NCBI GenBank assembly: GCA_903845065.1
Contig: CAIMWH010000139.1
Coordinates: forward strand, 1 to 54,480
Direction of reading: 5' to 3'
Length of the DNA stretch: 54,480 nt
Source of the DNA: an uncultured Rhodospirillales bacterium
GTDB lineage: Bacteria; Pseudomonadota; Alphaproteobacteria; Acetobacterales; Acetobacteraceae
Shown here: one piece after another, positions 32,872 to 42,039 of the stretch
Position numbering within the stretch: the stretch's first letter is position 1
Layout: each line of letters opens with the position of its first letter
Made by a program: the position numbers and the translations under genes
The notes under the pieces: generated by a model
Database searches by the model: none
Told to the model about the DNA's origin: nothing
The model's input: the letters and a program-made list of their open reading frames with translations, nothing else

Positions 32872-33597
32872 ATGTTTAATATTTACACTTCTCAACATTA
32901 CATACGGATATTCACAACCGCCCTGGCGCTTACCGGCGCACTCCTGATCGGCAACACCGCACGCGCCACCACAACGACCTACAGCGCCGCCTACCAGAAC
33001 ACAGCCCTTCATGACAGCGTCGCGACGGTCATCGTCGTCGATCCCGGCGTGGGGTCCATCTCGGTGACATTGACCAACCTTGAGGCGAACGTGGTTTCGG
33101 CGGCGCAGGAACTCAGCGGTCTGATCATCAACATGAGCAGCGCCCCGGGCAGCTACGTCGGCGGCAGCCTGTCGGTCAGCGGCCAGCTCGTCTCGGTCAC
33201 CTCGGGCGGCACCCCGGTCAGCGGCACCATCGACCACTGGAACGTCGTGGTGGCCACCACCGTGATCACCCTCGCCACCGCCGGCCCCACCGCGCCTGGT
33301 GGGCAGCCGCACGACATGATCATGGGGCCGGGCTACACGGCGGCGAATGCCTCGATCGACGTGCATGACCCCTCGATCGCCGGCACCGCCACCTTCAACT
33401 TCAACCTGACTGGGCTGACCGCCGCCATGGCGATCTCCTCGGTGCAGTTCATGTTCGGCACCTCGCCGTCCATCACCAACCAGATCGGCGACATCATCAC
33501 CGGCGGCCAAACTGTGGCCACGCCGGAACCAGCCTCGATGGCCCTGCTGTTGCCCGCCCTCGCCGGCCTGCGCGCCCTGCGCCGCCGGCGGCGCTAA
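32872..33597 (+). CDS. PEP-CTERM sorting domain-containing protein
   Basis: A 241-residue exported protein. The signal peptide is about residues 1-32 (ending NTARA). The mature region is low-complexity and beta-rich, with many Thr, Ser, Val and Gly and no Cys. The C-terminus has the exosortase-sorting signal TPEPASMALLLPALAGL followed by a basic tail LRRRRR. PEP-CTERM proteins are processed by EpsH/exosortase and usually associate with exopolysaccharide. No exosortase is in the window. The ATG at 32872 is preferred over the TTG at 32869. It lies behind the sigma-54-like promoter and converges with the Gfo/Idh gene. Confidence 0.88.
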   Translation: MFNIYTSQHYIRIFTTALALTGALLIGNTARATTTTYSAAYQNTALHDSVATVIVVDPGVGSISVTLTNLEANVVSAAQELSGLIINMSSAPGSYVGGSLSVSGQLVSVTSGGTPVSGTIDHWNVVVATTVITLATAGPTAPGGQPHDMIMGPGYTAANASIDVHDPSIAGTATFNFNLTGLTAAMAISSVQFMFGTSPSITNQIGDIITGGQTVATPEPASMALLLPALAGLRALRRRRR

Positions 33598-33601
33598 CCG
33601 C

Positions 33602-34783
33602 TCAGGGCGAAACCGCCGTCCAGGCCCCGTTCGCCGCCGACGAGGCCACCGCCGCCGTCACGAACGCCACCCCGCGCGCACCCTCGCGCACGCCAGGCAC
33701 CAGCAGCGCCGCGGGATCGGCCGTCACCCCCGCCTGCCGCGCGCGGATCTGCGCCGCCACATCGCGGTAAATCTGGGCGAACCCTTCAAGGTAGCCCTCC
33801 GGATGCCCGGCCGGAATCCGCGTCGCATGCGCCGCCGACGGCCCGGCGCCAGGCCCGCCCCGCGTCACCACATGCGGCGGCTGGCCGAGGCGCGCCACCC
33901 ACAACTGGTTCGGATGCTCCTGCTTCCATGACAGCGAGCCGGTCTCGCCATAGACGCGGATGGTCAGGCCGTTCTCATTGCCCGGCGCCACCTGGCTCGC
34001 CCACAGCGCCCCGCGCGCGCCTCCGTCGAACCGCAGCAGCATCTGCGCATTGTCATCCACCCGCCGCCCCGGCACGAAGCGCGACAACTCGGCGGCCAGT
34101 TCGACACAGTCGCGCCCGGTGATGAACTCGGCGAGGTTGAAGGCATGGGTGCCGATATCGCCGATCGCCCCGCCCGCCCCGCTGCGCGCCGGATCGGTGC
34201 GCCAGTCGGCCTGCTTCTGGCCGGTGGCCTCAAGATCGGTCGAGAGCCAATCCTGCGCGTATTCAACCTGAACCGAGCGCAGCGCACCGATCTCCCCGGC
34301 CGCCACCATCTCGCGCGCCTGCCGCACCATCGGGTAGCCTGTATAATTATACGTCACCGCGAACAACCGCCCGGACACCGCGACACGGGCGGCAAGATCG
34401 CGCGCCTCCTCCATGGTACGGCACAGCGGCTTGTCGCAGATCACATTGAACCCGGCGCCAAGGAACGTCACCGCGGCGGGATGATGGACATGGTTCGGTG
34501 TCACGATCGCCACCGCGTCGATCCGGTCGGACCGGGTGGCCTCGGCCGCCGCCATGTCGGCGAAGCTGCCATAGCAGCGCTCGGGATCGAGCCGCAGCGC
34601 CATGCCGCTGCGCCGCGCCCGAATTGGATCGGAGGACAGCGCACCGGCCACCAGTTCCCACTCGTCATCCAGCCGGGCAGCGATGCGGTGAACCCCGCCG
34701 ATGAAGGCTCCTTCACCGCCGCCGACCATGCCCAGGCGCAACCGCCGGTTGCGCCCGCCATCGTTCACCGCACCAATGCTCAT
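33602..34783 (-). CDS. Gfo/Idh/MocA family oxidoreductase (second of two)
   Basis: A 393-residue NAD(P)-dependent sugar dehydrogenase. The Rossmann motif is GMVGGGEGAFIGGVHR; AIVTPNHVHHP and the catalytic-type motif ICDKPLC (DKP in place of EKP) follow. The C-terminal substrate domain has GGAIGDIGTHAFNLAEF, with Asp and His as in the family. Length is typical of the longer group. It is the last gene of the eight-gene sugar operon, 10 bp after the TIM-barrel gene at 34794. Start at 34783 after AAGGACA. Substrate not known. Confidence 0.88.
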   Translation of the reverse strand: MSIGAVNDGGRNRRLRLGMVGGGEGAFIGGVHRIAARLDDEWELVAGALSSDPIRARRSGMALRLDPERCYGSFADMAAAEATRSDRIDAVAIVTPNHVHHPAAVTFLGAGFNVICDKPLCRTMEEARDLAARVAVSGRLFAVTYNYTGYPMVRQAREMVAAGEIGALRSVQVEYAQDWLSTDLEATGQKQADWRTDPARSGAGGAIGDIGTHAFNLAEFITGRDCVELAAELSRFVPGRRVDDNAQMLLRFDGGARGALWASQVAPGNENGLTIRVYGETGSLSWKQEHPNQLWVARLGQPPHVVTRGGPGAGPSAAHATRIPAGHPEGYLEGFAQIYRDVAAQIRARQAGVTADPAALLVPGVREGARGVAFVTAAVASSAANGAWTAVSP

Positions 34784-34793
34784 AGGCTTGTCC

Positions 34794-35855
34794 TTACCGA
34801 TCCAGCCCCAGCATGCGGCGGTTGGCCGCCTCATCGGTGCCGGATGCCGCGAAATCATCGAACGCCTTGTCGGTCACCGGGATGATGTGGGCAGCGATGA
34901 AATCCGCCCCCTCGCGCGCCCCGGCCTCGGGCGACTTCAGGCAGCACTCCCACTCCAGCACCGCCCAGCCATCGTAGCCGTACTGCGCCAGCTTGGAGAA
35001 AATCTCGGCAAACCGCACCTGCCCGTCGCCCAGCGAGCGGAACCGCCCGGCGCGATCGATCCAGGACTGAAACCCGCCATAGACGCCCTGCTTGCCCGTC
35101 GGGTTGAACTCGGCGTCCTTCACATGAAAGGCGCCAATGCGCTCATGGTAGAAATCAATGAAGGACACATAGTCGAGCTGTTGCAGCACGAAATGGCTCG
35201 GATCGTAGAGGATGCGCGCGCGCGGATGGTTGCCCACCCGTTCGAGGAACATCTCGTAGCTCACGCCGTCATGCAGGTCTTCGCCGGGGTGGATTTCGTA
35301 GCAGAGGTCCACGCCATGGGCATCGAACGCATTGAGGATCGGCAGCCAGCGCTTGGCGAGTTCGTCAAACGCGGTTTCCACCAGCCCGGCCGGGCGCTGC
35401 GGCCACGGATAGAGATACGGCCACGCCAGGGCGCCCGAAAAACTGGCATGCGCGGTGAGGCCGAGCTTGGCCGAAGCCCGCGCCGCCATCAGCAACTGCT
35501 GCACCGCCCATTCCTGCCGCGCCTGCGGCTTGCCGCGCACTTCGGGCGCCGCAAACCCATCGAACGCCGCGTCATACGCCGGATGCACCGCCACAAGCTG
35601 GCCCTGCAAATGCGTCGAAAGTTCGGTGATCTCCAGCCCCTGGTGCGCCAGGATGCCCTTGATCTCGTCGCAATAATCCTTGCTGTCGGCCGCCTTCGCG
35701 AGGTCGAACAGCCGTGCGTCCCAGGTCGGGATCTGCACCCCGGTATAGCCGAGGTCCGCCGCCCACTCGGCCATGCCGGCCAGGCTGTTGAACGGTTCCT
35801 CGTCGCCGGCGAACTGGGCCAGGAAAATTCCCGGCCCCTTGATGTTGGCCTTCAT
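34794..35855 (-). CDS. Sugar phosphate isomerase/epimerase-like TIM-barrel protein (second of two)
   Basis: A 353-residue xylose-isomerase-like TIM barrel, longer than the usual 270-300. The metal site is visible: LCYEIHPGEDLHDG, ILYDPSHFVLQ, GAFHVKDAEFNP and AVLEWECCLKSPE carry the Glu, Asp, His and Glu ligand set. The family interconverts or dehydrates sugars, or eliminates from oxidised glycosides. Its ATG overlaps the preceding dehydrogenase stop (ATGA), so the two products are made together and probably act one after the other on the same sugar. Confidence 0.88.
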   Translation of the reverse strand: MKANIKGPGIFLAQFAGDEEPFNSLAGMAEWAADLGYTGVQIPTWDARLFDLAKAADSKDYCDEIKGILAHQGLEITELSTHLQGQLVAVHPAYDAAFDGFAAPEVRGKPQARQEWAVQQLLMAARASAKLGLTAHASFSGALAWPYLYPWPQRPAGLVETAFDELAKRWLPILNAFDAHGVDLCYEIHPGEDLHDGVSYEMFLERVGNHPRARILYDPSHFVLQQLDYVSFIDFYHERIGAFHVKDAEFNPTGKQGVYGGFQSWIDRAGRFRSLGDGQVRFAEIFSKLAQYGYDGWAVLEWECCLKSPEAGAREGADFIAAHIIPVTDKAFDDFAASGTDEAANRRMLGLDR

Positions 35856-36991
35856 GCCGCGAATACCTCTTCGCCCGTGCCAAGCGGCACCGGGTCCGGC
35901 TGGGCGCAGGTGGTGGTGAGGTCAACCCAGCGCTTCTCCGCGCCGGCGGTGCCGATGGCCTCCAGCACTTCCAGCACATGGGTGGTGAGTTCCCCGCTCG
36001 CGCGATGCGGCCGGCCCTGCTGGATGGCGGCCGCCATGTCGAGCAGCCCGATGATCCGGTAGTCCGCCACCTGCCGCCCGTCACGCAGTTCGCGATTGGG
36101 AACGCCGAACGGATGGGCCGAGATATCGAGCGGCGCCCAATCGGCCCCCTGCTCGGCGATTTCCGGCGCGCCACCGAAGAAGTTCGGATCGGGCACCAGC
36201 ATCGAGCCATCAACGCCATACAACTCGAACGGCAACCGCTTGTTCTTCCACACATCCCACGAAGCCGTCAGCGTGATGGTGGCTCCCGAAGCGAAGCTCA
36301 GCAGCGCGGTGGCCGTGGTCTCCACCTCCACCTTCAGCTTCTCACCCGCCCGCGGCTGGCTGGTGATGGTGCGCTCCAGGTTGCCGATGCAGGTTTCCGC
36401 CGCCACCCGCTTCACCGGCCCAAGCAACTGCACCAGGTCCGTCACGTAGTACGGCCCAAGATCAAGGATCGGCCCGCCGCCCCGGATGAAAAAGAAATCG
36501 GGGTTCGGATGCCAATGCTCCATCCCATGCGACAGCACCGTCGCCGCCCCAGCGATCACCTTGCCAATCCGCCCGCCATCGATCGCCCGCCGGCACGCCT
36601 GGTGCGATGCGCCCATGAACGTATCCGGCGCCCCACCGACGCGCACGCCGGCCTTAGCCGCCGCCGCCAGCAGGTCCCGCGCTTCGGCGAAGGACGCGCA
36701 CAGCGGCTTCTCGGCATAAACATGCTTGCCCGCCGCAACAATCGCCTGGTTCACCGCCGCATGCGCCAGCGGCACGGTGAGGTTGATGACGATGGAAATC
36801 TCCGGATCGGCCAGCAGCGCCTCAACCGAGGCCGCCGCGGTCACGCCGTATTCCTTCGCCTTCGCCGCCGCCGCCTCGGGCCGCATGTCGGCCACGGCCT
36901 TGACGTTGATATAGGCCGAACGCGCCGCCCCCTTCAGGTAGGAGTCGGAAATCACCCCGCAGCCGATGATGCCGATATTGATGGGTTCCAT
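35852..36991 (-). CDS. Gfo/Idh/MocA family oxidoreductase (first of two)
   Basis: A 379-residue NAD(P)-dependent dehydrogenase. The nucleotide motif is GIIGCGVISDSYLKG (residues 7-21), the catalytic motif is YAEKPLCASF, and GGGPILDLGPYYVTDL marks the substrate domain. The family oxidises a ring hydroxyl of sugars or inositols. It is 6 bp from the TIM-barrel gene at 36998 and overlaps the next one by 4 bp, so the operon alternates isomerase and dehydrogenase genes twice. Confidence 0.9.
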   Translation of the reverse strand: MEPINIGIIGCGVISDSYLKGAARSAYINVKAVADMRPEAAAAKAKEYGVTAAASVEALLADPEISIVINLTVPLAHAAVNQAIVAAGKHVYAEKPLCASFAEARDLLAAAAKAGVRVGGAPDTFMGASHQACRRAIDGGRIGKVIAGAATVLSHGMEHWHPNPDFFFIRGGGPILDLGPYYVTDLVQLLGPVKRVAAETCIGNLERTITSQPRAGEKLKVEVETTATALLSFASGATITLTASWDVWKNKRLPFELYGVDGSMLVPDPNFFGGAPEIAEQGADWAPLDISAHPFGVPNRELRDGRQVADYRIIGLLDMAAAIQQGRPHRASGELTTHVLEVLEAIGTAGAEKRWVDLTTTCAQPDPVPLGTGEEVFAA

Positions 36992-36997
36992 GACCGT

Positions 36998-37759
36998 TCA
37001 GCCCGCGATGCCGCGGAGGAAATTCAGCGAATTGCGCGCCGAAGCGCCCGGATCAGCCGGCTTGTCGTGCTCCACCACCATCCACCGTGCGCCATAGAAC
37101 TGGCAAGCCTTCCACAAGTCGCGCCAGTCCAGCACGCCGGATCCGACGTCAGCCCAGCCGTCCTGATCGAGATTTTGACCCTCTGGAGCAATATCCTTCA
37201 CATGGGCAGCCGTGATCCTGTTCGTATATCGGTTCATCCACTCTTTGGGGTTGGCGCCGCCACGCGCCAGCCAAGCCACATCGACCTGCCATTTCAACCC
37301 GCTGCCAGCGGCAGCTTCAAAAAGCAACTCAAGGGCCGTGACCTCCCCTTCTTTCTTGTCCAACTCCCAATGGTGGTTGTGATATCCGAGGGAGATTCCA
37401 TCACTCATGAACCGATCAGAAATGGAAGCCAGCTCTTTTCCAACAGCGCGCCAGCCTGCGGCATCCATCCCACGCATCTCGGGCGGAACAGCAGGCATGT
37501 AGAGATCAGTGAAGCCGAGCGTTCTGCACGCAGCAATCACTGCGTCTGGGCGCTCACGCAAAGCAACCAAGCCTACGTGTGACGAGGTCATGCTAAGGCC
37601 ACGGGCCTTGAGTTTGGGCGCCACCACCGCGGCATCATCGAGGTGCGAGCCGATGCCCTCCACATTCTTGTAGCCGGCAGCGGCCACGGTATCGAGAATG
37701 AGGTCCACATCGCCCAGGGTGCGCAGCGTGTAGAGCTGGATGGAAATCGGGTCGGACAT
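36998..37759 (-). CDS. Sugar phosphate isomerase/epimerase-like TIM-barrel protein (first of two)
   Basis: A 253-residue xylose-isomerase-like TIM barrel. The start is the ATG at 37759 after AAGGATC. SIQLYTLR, GYHNHHWELDKKEG, WQVDVAWLARGGANP, AHVKDIAPEG and MVVEHDKP show the metal-site order. By hand count, the block 37141-37620 has about 57% G+C, while flanking DNA of the same operon is around 65-73%, so the middle of the gene is compositionally foreign even though the frame is intact. Recombination with a lower-GC homologue is the simplest reading. It lies 26 bp after the ATPase gene. Confidence 0.88.
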   Translation of the reverse strand: MSDPISIQLYTLRTLGDVDLILDTVAAAGYKNVEGIGSHLDDAAVVAPKLKARGLSMTSSHVGLVALRERPDAVIAACRTLGFTDLYMPAVPPEMRGMDAAGWRAVGKELASISDRFMSDGISLGYHNHHWELDKKEGEVTALELLFEAAAGSGLKWQVDVAWLARGGANPKEWMNRYTNRITAAHVKDIAPEGQNLDQDGWADVGSGVLDWRDLWKACQFYGARWMVVEHDKPADPGASARNSLNFLRGIAG

Positions 37760-37785
37760 CGGTTGATCCTTGGTTTTCGGAAGCA

Positions 37786-38859
<1,074 letters not shown>

Positions 38860-38862
38860 GAT

Positions 38863-39729
38863 CTAACCCTTCACCGCGCCGGCCGCGATGCCGCGCACGA
38901 ACCACCGGCCCGAAATGAAATAAACCGCCAGCGGCACCAGCGCCGTCAGGATAGTGGCGGCCATATCGACGTTGTATTCCCGCTCGCCCTGGGTGGAATT
39001 CACCACGTTGTTGAGCTGTACCGTCATCGGGAAATTCTCCCGCCCGGCGAACACCAGGCCGAAAATGAAGTCGTTCCAGATGCCCGTCACCTGCAGGATG
39101 ATCGCCACCACGATGATCGGCACCGCCATCGGCAACATGATGGTGCCGAAAATGCGCCAGAACCCCGCGCCGTCCACCCGCGCCGCCTTCATCAGCTCCA
39201 GCGGAATGCCGGCGAAATAGTTGCGGAAAATCAGCGTCATCGTCGGCAGGCCGAATATCGTGTGCACCACGATGATGCCGGGCAGCGAGGAATTCAGCCC
39301 GACGAAGGAGAACATCCGCACCAGCGGGAACAGGAACACCTGGTACGGCACGAACGCCACCGCCATCAGGATGCCGAACAGCAGTGCCGCCCCGCGCGGC
39401 CGCCACAGCGACAGCGCATATCCCGTCACCGCGCCCACCGCGATGGAAGCGGTCACGCTCGGCAGCAGGATTTTCACCGAATTGAAGAACCCCACCGAAA
39501 TCCCGTTGCACGACAACCCGGTGCAGGCGCTTGACCACGCCTTCACCCAGGCCGCGATGGTGGGCGCCATCGGCAGGCTGAGCAGGTTGCCCTGCCGCAC
39601 CTCCGGCATACCCTTCAACGAGGTCACGATCATCACGTAGAGCGGCAGCAGGAAGAACAGCGCCGAGATGATGAGGAACCCGTAGATGCCCAGCCGCGCC
39701 GCCGAAAACGCCTTCGCATGCTTCCTCAT
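38863..39729 (-). CDS. Carbohydrate ABC transporter permease (MalG type)
   Basis: A 288-residue inner-membrane permease with six predicted membrane segments. The EAA-type loop that contacts the ATPase reads PLELMKAARVDGAGFWRIFGTIMLPM. The N-terminal segment LGIYGFLIISALFFLLPLYVM is typical of MalG-like proteins. Its start overlaps the first permease stop by 4 bp (ATGA). Long periplasmic loop 1 (about residues 35-90) is usual for this group. Confidence 0.9.
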   Translation of the reverse strand: MRKHAKAFSAARLGIYGFLIISALFFLLPLYVMIVTSLKGMPEVRQGNLLSLPMAPTIAAWVKAWSSACTGLSCNGISVGFFNSVKILLPSVTASIAVGAVTGYALSLWRPRGAALLFGILMAVAFVPYQVFLFPLVRMFSFVGLNSSLPGIIVVHTIFGLPTMTLIFRNYFAGIPLELMKAARVDGAGFWRIFGTIMLPMAVPIIVVAIILQVTGIWNDFIFGLVFAGRENFPMTVQLNNVVNSTQGEREYNVDMAATILTALVPLAVYFISGRWFVRGIAAGAVKG

Positions 39730-40610
39730 CGGGCCGCCCTCGCCGCCGCGCGGTTCTGCAAATAAAGCAGCGGCGCCACCACGGCGATCACCGTGATCAG
39801 CATCGAGGTTGCCGCCGCCGTCGCCAGGCCGATGTTCTGGCGCTCGAACAAATTGTCCATTACGAACTTCGCCGGCACTTCGGACGCGATGCCCGGCCCA
39901 CCATTGGTCATCGCGACCGACAAGTCATAAAGCCGCACCACCGAGGTCGCCATCAGGATGGTCGCGGTGGCGAAGCTGCCCTTCAGCATCGGCACCACGA
40001 CGAAAATATAGGTGCGCCAGGCCGGAATGCCGTCGATCCTGGTGGCCTTCCAGATTTCCTGGTCGATGCCGCGCAGCCCGGCCAGCATGATCGCCATCAC
40101 CAGACCCGAGGCATGCCACACGGCGGCGGCCAGCATGGTGTAGATCACCCGGTCCTGCCGTACCAACCAGTCGAACTGCACCGCTTCGAACCCGATATCA
40201 TGGGCGATCTTGGCGATCCCCAGCGTCGGATCGAGCAGCCAGCGCCACGCCAGGCCCGTCACGATGAAGGACATCGAGAACGGATACAGGAAGACCGAAC
40301 GCAGCCAGTCCTCGCCGCGGATGCGCTGGTCCACCAGCACCGCGAGCAGGAAGCCGAGTGCCAGGGTGATGACGATGAACAGCACCCCGAACAGCGCCAG
40401 GTTCTGCACCGAGACAATCCAGCGCTCATTGCCGAACAGGCTCTCGTACTGCCGCAGCCCGACGAAAGTGTTGTTGGGAAGCATTCGCGAGTTGGTCATG
40501 GAAATCCAGACCGTCCACACGGTGGAGCCGCAATAGACCACCAGCGCGATCAGCATCGCCGGGATCAACGCGGTCTGGGCAGCAAACCGGGAGCCGATGC
40601 GCATGGTCAT
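39726..40610 (-). CDS. Carbohydrate ABC transporter permease (MalF type)
   Basis: A 294-residue permease with six predicted membrane segments and the EAA loop DQEIWKATRIDGIPAWRTYIFVVVPML. LALGFLLAVLVDQRIRGEDWLRSVFLYPFSMSFIV (quoted in part: VFLYPFSMSFIV) is a family pattern. The ATG at 40610 is preferred; the open frame extends upstream through the hairpin but gives arginine-rich sequence. A strong hairpin at 40620-40646 separates it from the binding-protein gene. Confidence 0.9.
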   Translation of the reverse strand: MTMRIGSRFAAQTALIPAMLIALVVYCGSTVWTVWISMTNSRMLPNNTFVGLRQYESLFGNERWIVSVQNLALFGVLFIVITLALGFLLAVLVDQRIRGEDWLRSVFLYPFSMSFIVTGLAWRWLLDPTLGIAKIAHDIGFEAVQFDWLVRQDRVIYTMLAAAVWHASGLVMAIMLAGLRGIDQEIWKATRIDGIPAWRTYIFVVVPMLKGSFATATILMATSVVRLYDLSVAMTNGGPGIASEVPAKFVMDNLFERQNIGLATAAATSMLITVIAVVAPLLYLQNRAAARAAR

Positions 40611-40619
40611 GTGTCGAAC

Positions 40620-40646
40620 CGGGGGGCAGGCACCGCCCGCCCCCCG
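40620..40646 (-). other. Intercistronic hairpin after the sugar-binding protein gene
   Basis: CGGGGGGCAGGC and GCCCGCCCCCCG pair over 12 positions with one mismatch around a 3-nt loop. It sits between the binding-protein stop (40654) and the first permease start (40610). Position and strength match the hairpin at 11940-11971 in frcBCA although the sequences differ. The likely effect is higher mRNA for the binding protein than for the membrane parts. Confidence 0.7.
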
Positions 40647-40653
40647 TCCTTCC

Positions 40654-41892
40654 CTACAGGGTCGACGCCAGGGCGGACGAAACCTTCGCGACGAAGGCAT
40701 CGGTGGTCATGGAATTGTCGTTCCAGTAGGCCGAGATGATGTCCTCCACCGCGCCGGTCAGCGCCGGGGGGGACAGCAGTTCATTGGCCGGGATCTGGGC
40801 CGACTTGTCGGACACGAACTTCATCGCCTTCTGGGCGCAGATATCGAGCGTGGACGAATCGACGTCCTGGCGCGAGGGGATCGAGCCCTTCTTCTGGGCA
40901 AACATGATCTGCGTATCCGGCGCCATCATCGTGGTCGCCAGCAGCGCCTGCGCCTTGGCCACATCGGCGTTCTTCGGCTTCGGGAAGGCGAACACGTCCC
41001 CGCCCATCACGTAACCGCCGCCGCCGTTGGACAGCACGGTGCAGCCGTATTCCTTGCCGGCGGTCTGGCCGGCGGCGGTGAATTCGCCCTTCGCCCAGTC
41101 ACCCATGATGTGCATCCCGGCCTTGCCCTGGATCACCAGCGCCGCCGAGTCGTTCCAGTTGCGGCCCGGGCTGGCAGGATCGACGTAGCCCTTCAGGCGG
41201 CGATAGGTCTCGGCCACCTTGCGGAACACCGGCCCCTTCACGAACGCCTGGTCGCGCTTGCCCCACATGCCGGTGAAGCCTTCCGCCCCGCCGACACCGG
41301 CGAGCACGGTGTTGAACATGTTGCGCTCCCAGTTCTTCTGGTCGCCGAACGCCAGCGGGATGAACCCGGCGGCCTTCACCCTGTCGAGCTGCACGAACAG
41401 GTCATCCCAGTTCTTCGGCTCGGTCGCGCCTGCCTTGGCGAACACCGCGGTGGAGTAGAAGAACCAGTTCTGCCCGTGAATGTTGATCGGCACCGCATAG
41501 GCATGGCCGTTGCGCATCACGGCATCGAGAATGGCCGGGGGAATGATGCCCTTCCAGTTCTGCTTGGCCGCCACCGCGTCCACGTCGGCGAGCAGGTTGT
41601 TCTCGACGAGTTCATCGAACTGCTTGCCGGTGTTGAACTGCATCGCGGTAGGCGGATTGCCGCCGATGGTGCGGTTGATCGCCGCGGTGCGCGCATTCGG
41701 CCCGCCCGCGATGGCTGTATCAACCCAGGTGCCGCCCGCCTTGGCGAACTGGTCGGCGAACACCTTCACGGCGGCCGATTCGCCACCCGAGGTCCACCAG
41801 TGAATGACTTCGGCCGTCTGCGCGGCCGCGGGGCCGGCAGCCCCCAGCGCAAGCGCGGCGGCACAGGACAGCAGATATTTGCGTGAGAACAC
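40654..41892 (-). CDS. Sugar ABC transporter substrate-binding protein (CUT1)
   Basis: A 412-residue periplasmic binding protein of the family 1 (COG1653) type. The signal peptide covers about residues 1-24 (GAAGPAAAQ). The mature start EVIHWWTSGGESAAVKVFAD resembles glucose-type binding proteins such as GtsA. NPPTAMQFNTGKQFDEL and IMGDWAKGEF are family features. The start is the GTG at 41892 after GGGGAG. It is the first gene of an eight-gene operon and is divergent from a LacI regulator. Substrate: a hexose, disaccharide or related polyol, by inference. Confidence 0.9.
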   Translation of the reverse strand: MFSRKYLLSCAAALALGAAGPAAAQTAEVIHWWTSGGESAAVKVFADQFAKAGGTWVDTAIAGGPNARTAAINRTIGGNPPTAMQFNTGKQFDELVENNLLADVDAVAAKQNWKGIIPPAILDAVMRNGHAYAVPINIHGQNWFFYSTAVFAKAGATEPKNWDDLFVQLDRVKAAGFIPLAFGDQKNWERNMFNTVLAGVGGAEGFTGMWGKRDQAFVKGPVFRKVAETYRRLKGYVDPASPGRNWNDSAALVIQGKAGMHIMGDWAKGEFTAAGQTAGKEYGCTVLSNGGGGYVMGGDVFAFPKPKNADVAKAQALLATTMMAPDTQIMFAQKKGSIPSRQDVDSSTLDICAQKAMKFVSDKSAQIPANELLSPPALTGAVEDIISAYWNDNSMTTDAFVAKVSSALASTL

Positions 41893-41930
41893 GGGCGTCT
41901 CCCCAGGGTTTCTTTTTTAACGTCAGGCAC

Positions 41931-41988
41931 GGATGCGCATCCCGATGCATGCGCGCCGGGCATGCATGGCGACATACAATCGATTGCA
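41931..41988. promoter_or_regulatory. Palindrome cluster, candidate LacI-family operators
   Basis: Three symmetric elements lie within 58 bp of the divergent gap. GGATGCGCATCC (41931-41942) is a perfect 12-bp palindrome. ATGCATGC and GCATGCAT are perfect arms around 7 bp (41945-41967). CAATCGATTG (41977-41986) is a perfect 10-bp palindrome extended by one further pair to 41975-41988. The first and third have a central CpG, as LacI-family operators do, and their centres are 45 bp apart, so paired binding is possible. Confidence 0.6.
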
Positions 41989-42039
41989 CGCACACGTCAA
42001 GCCTTGCTAGCGTCATCATCTCGGCGCAAGGATCGCACC

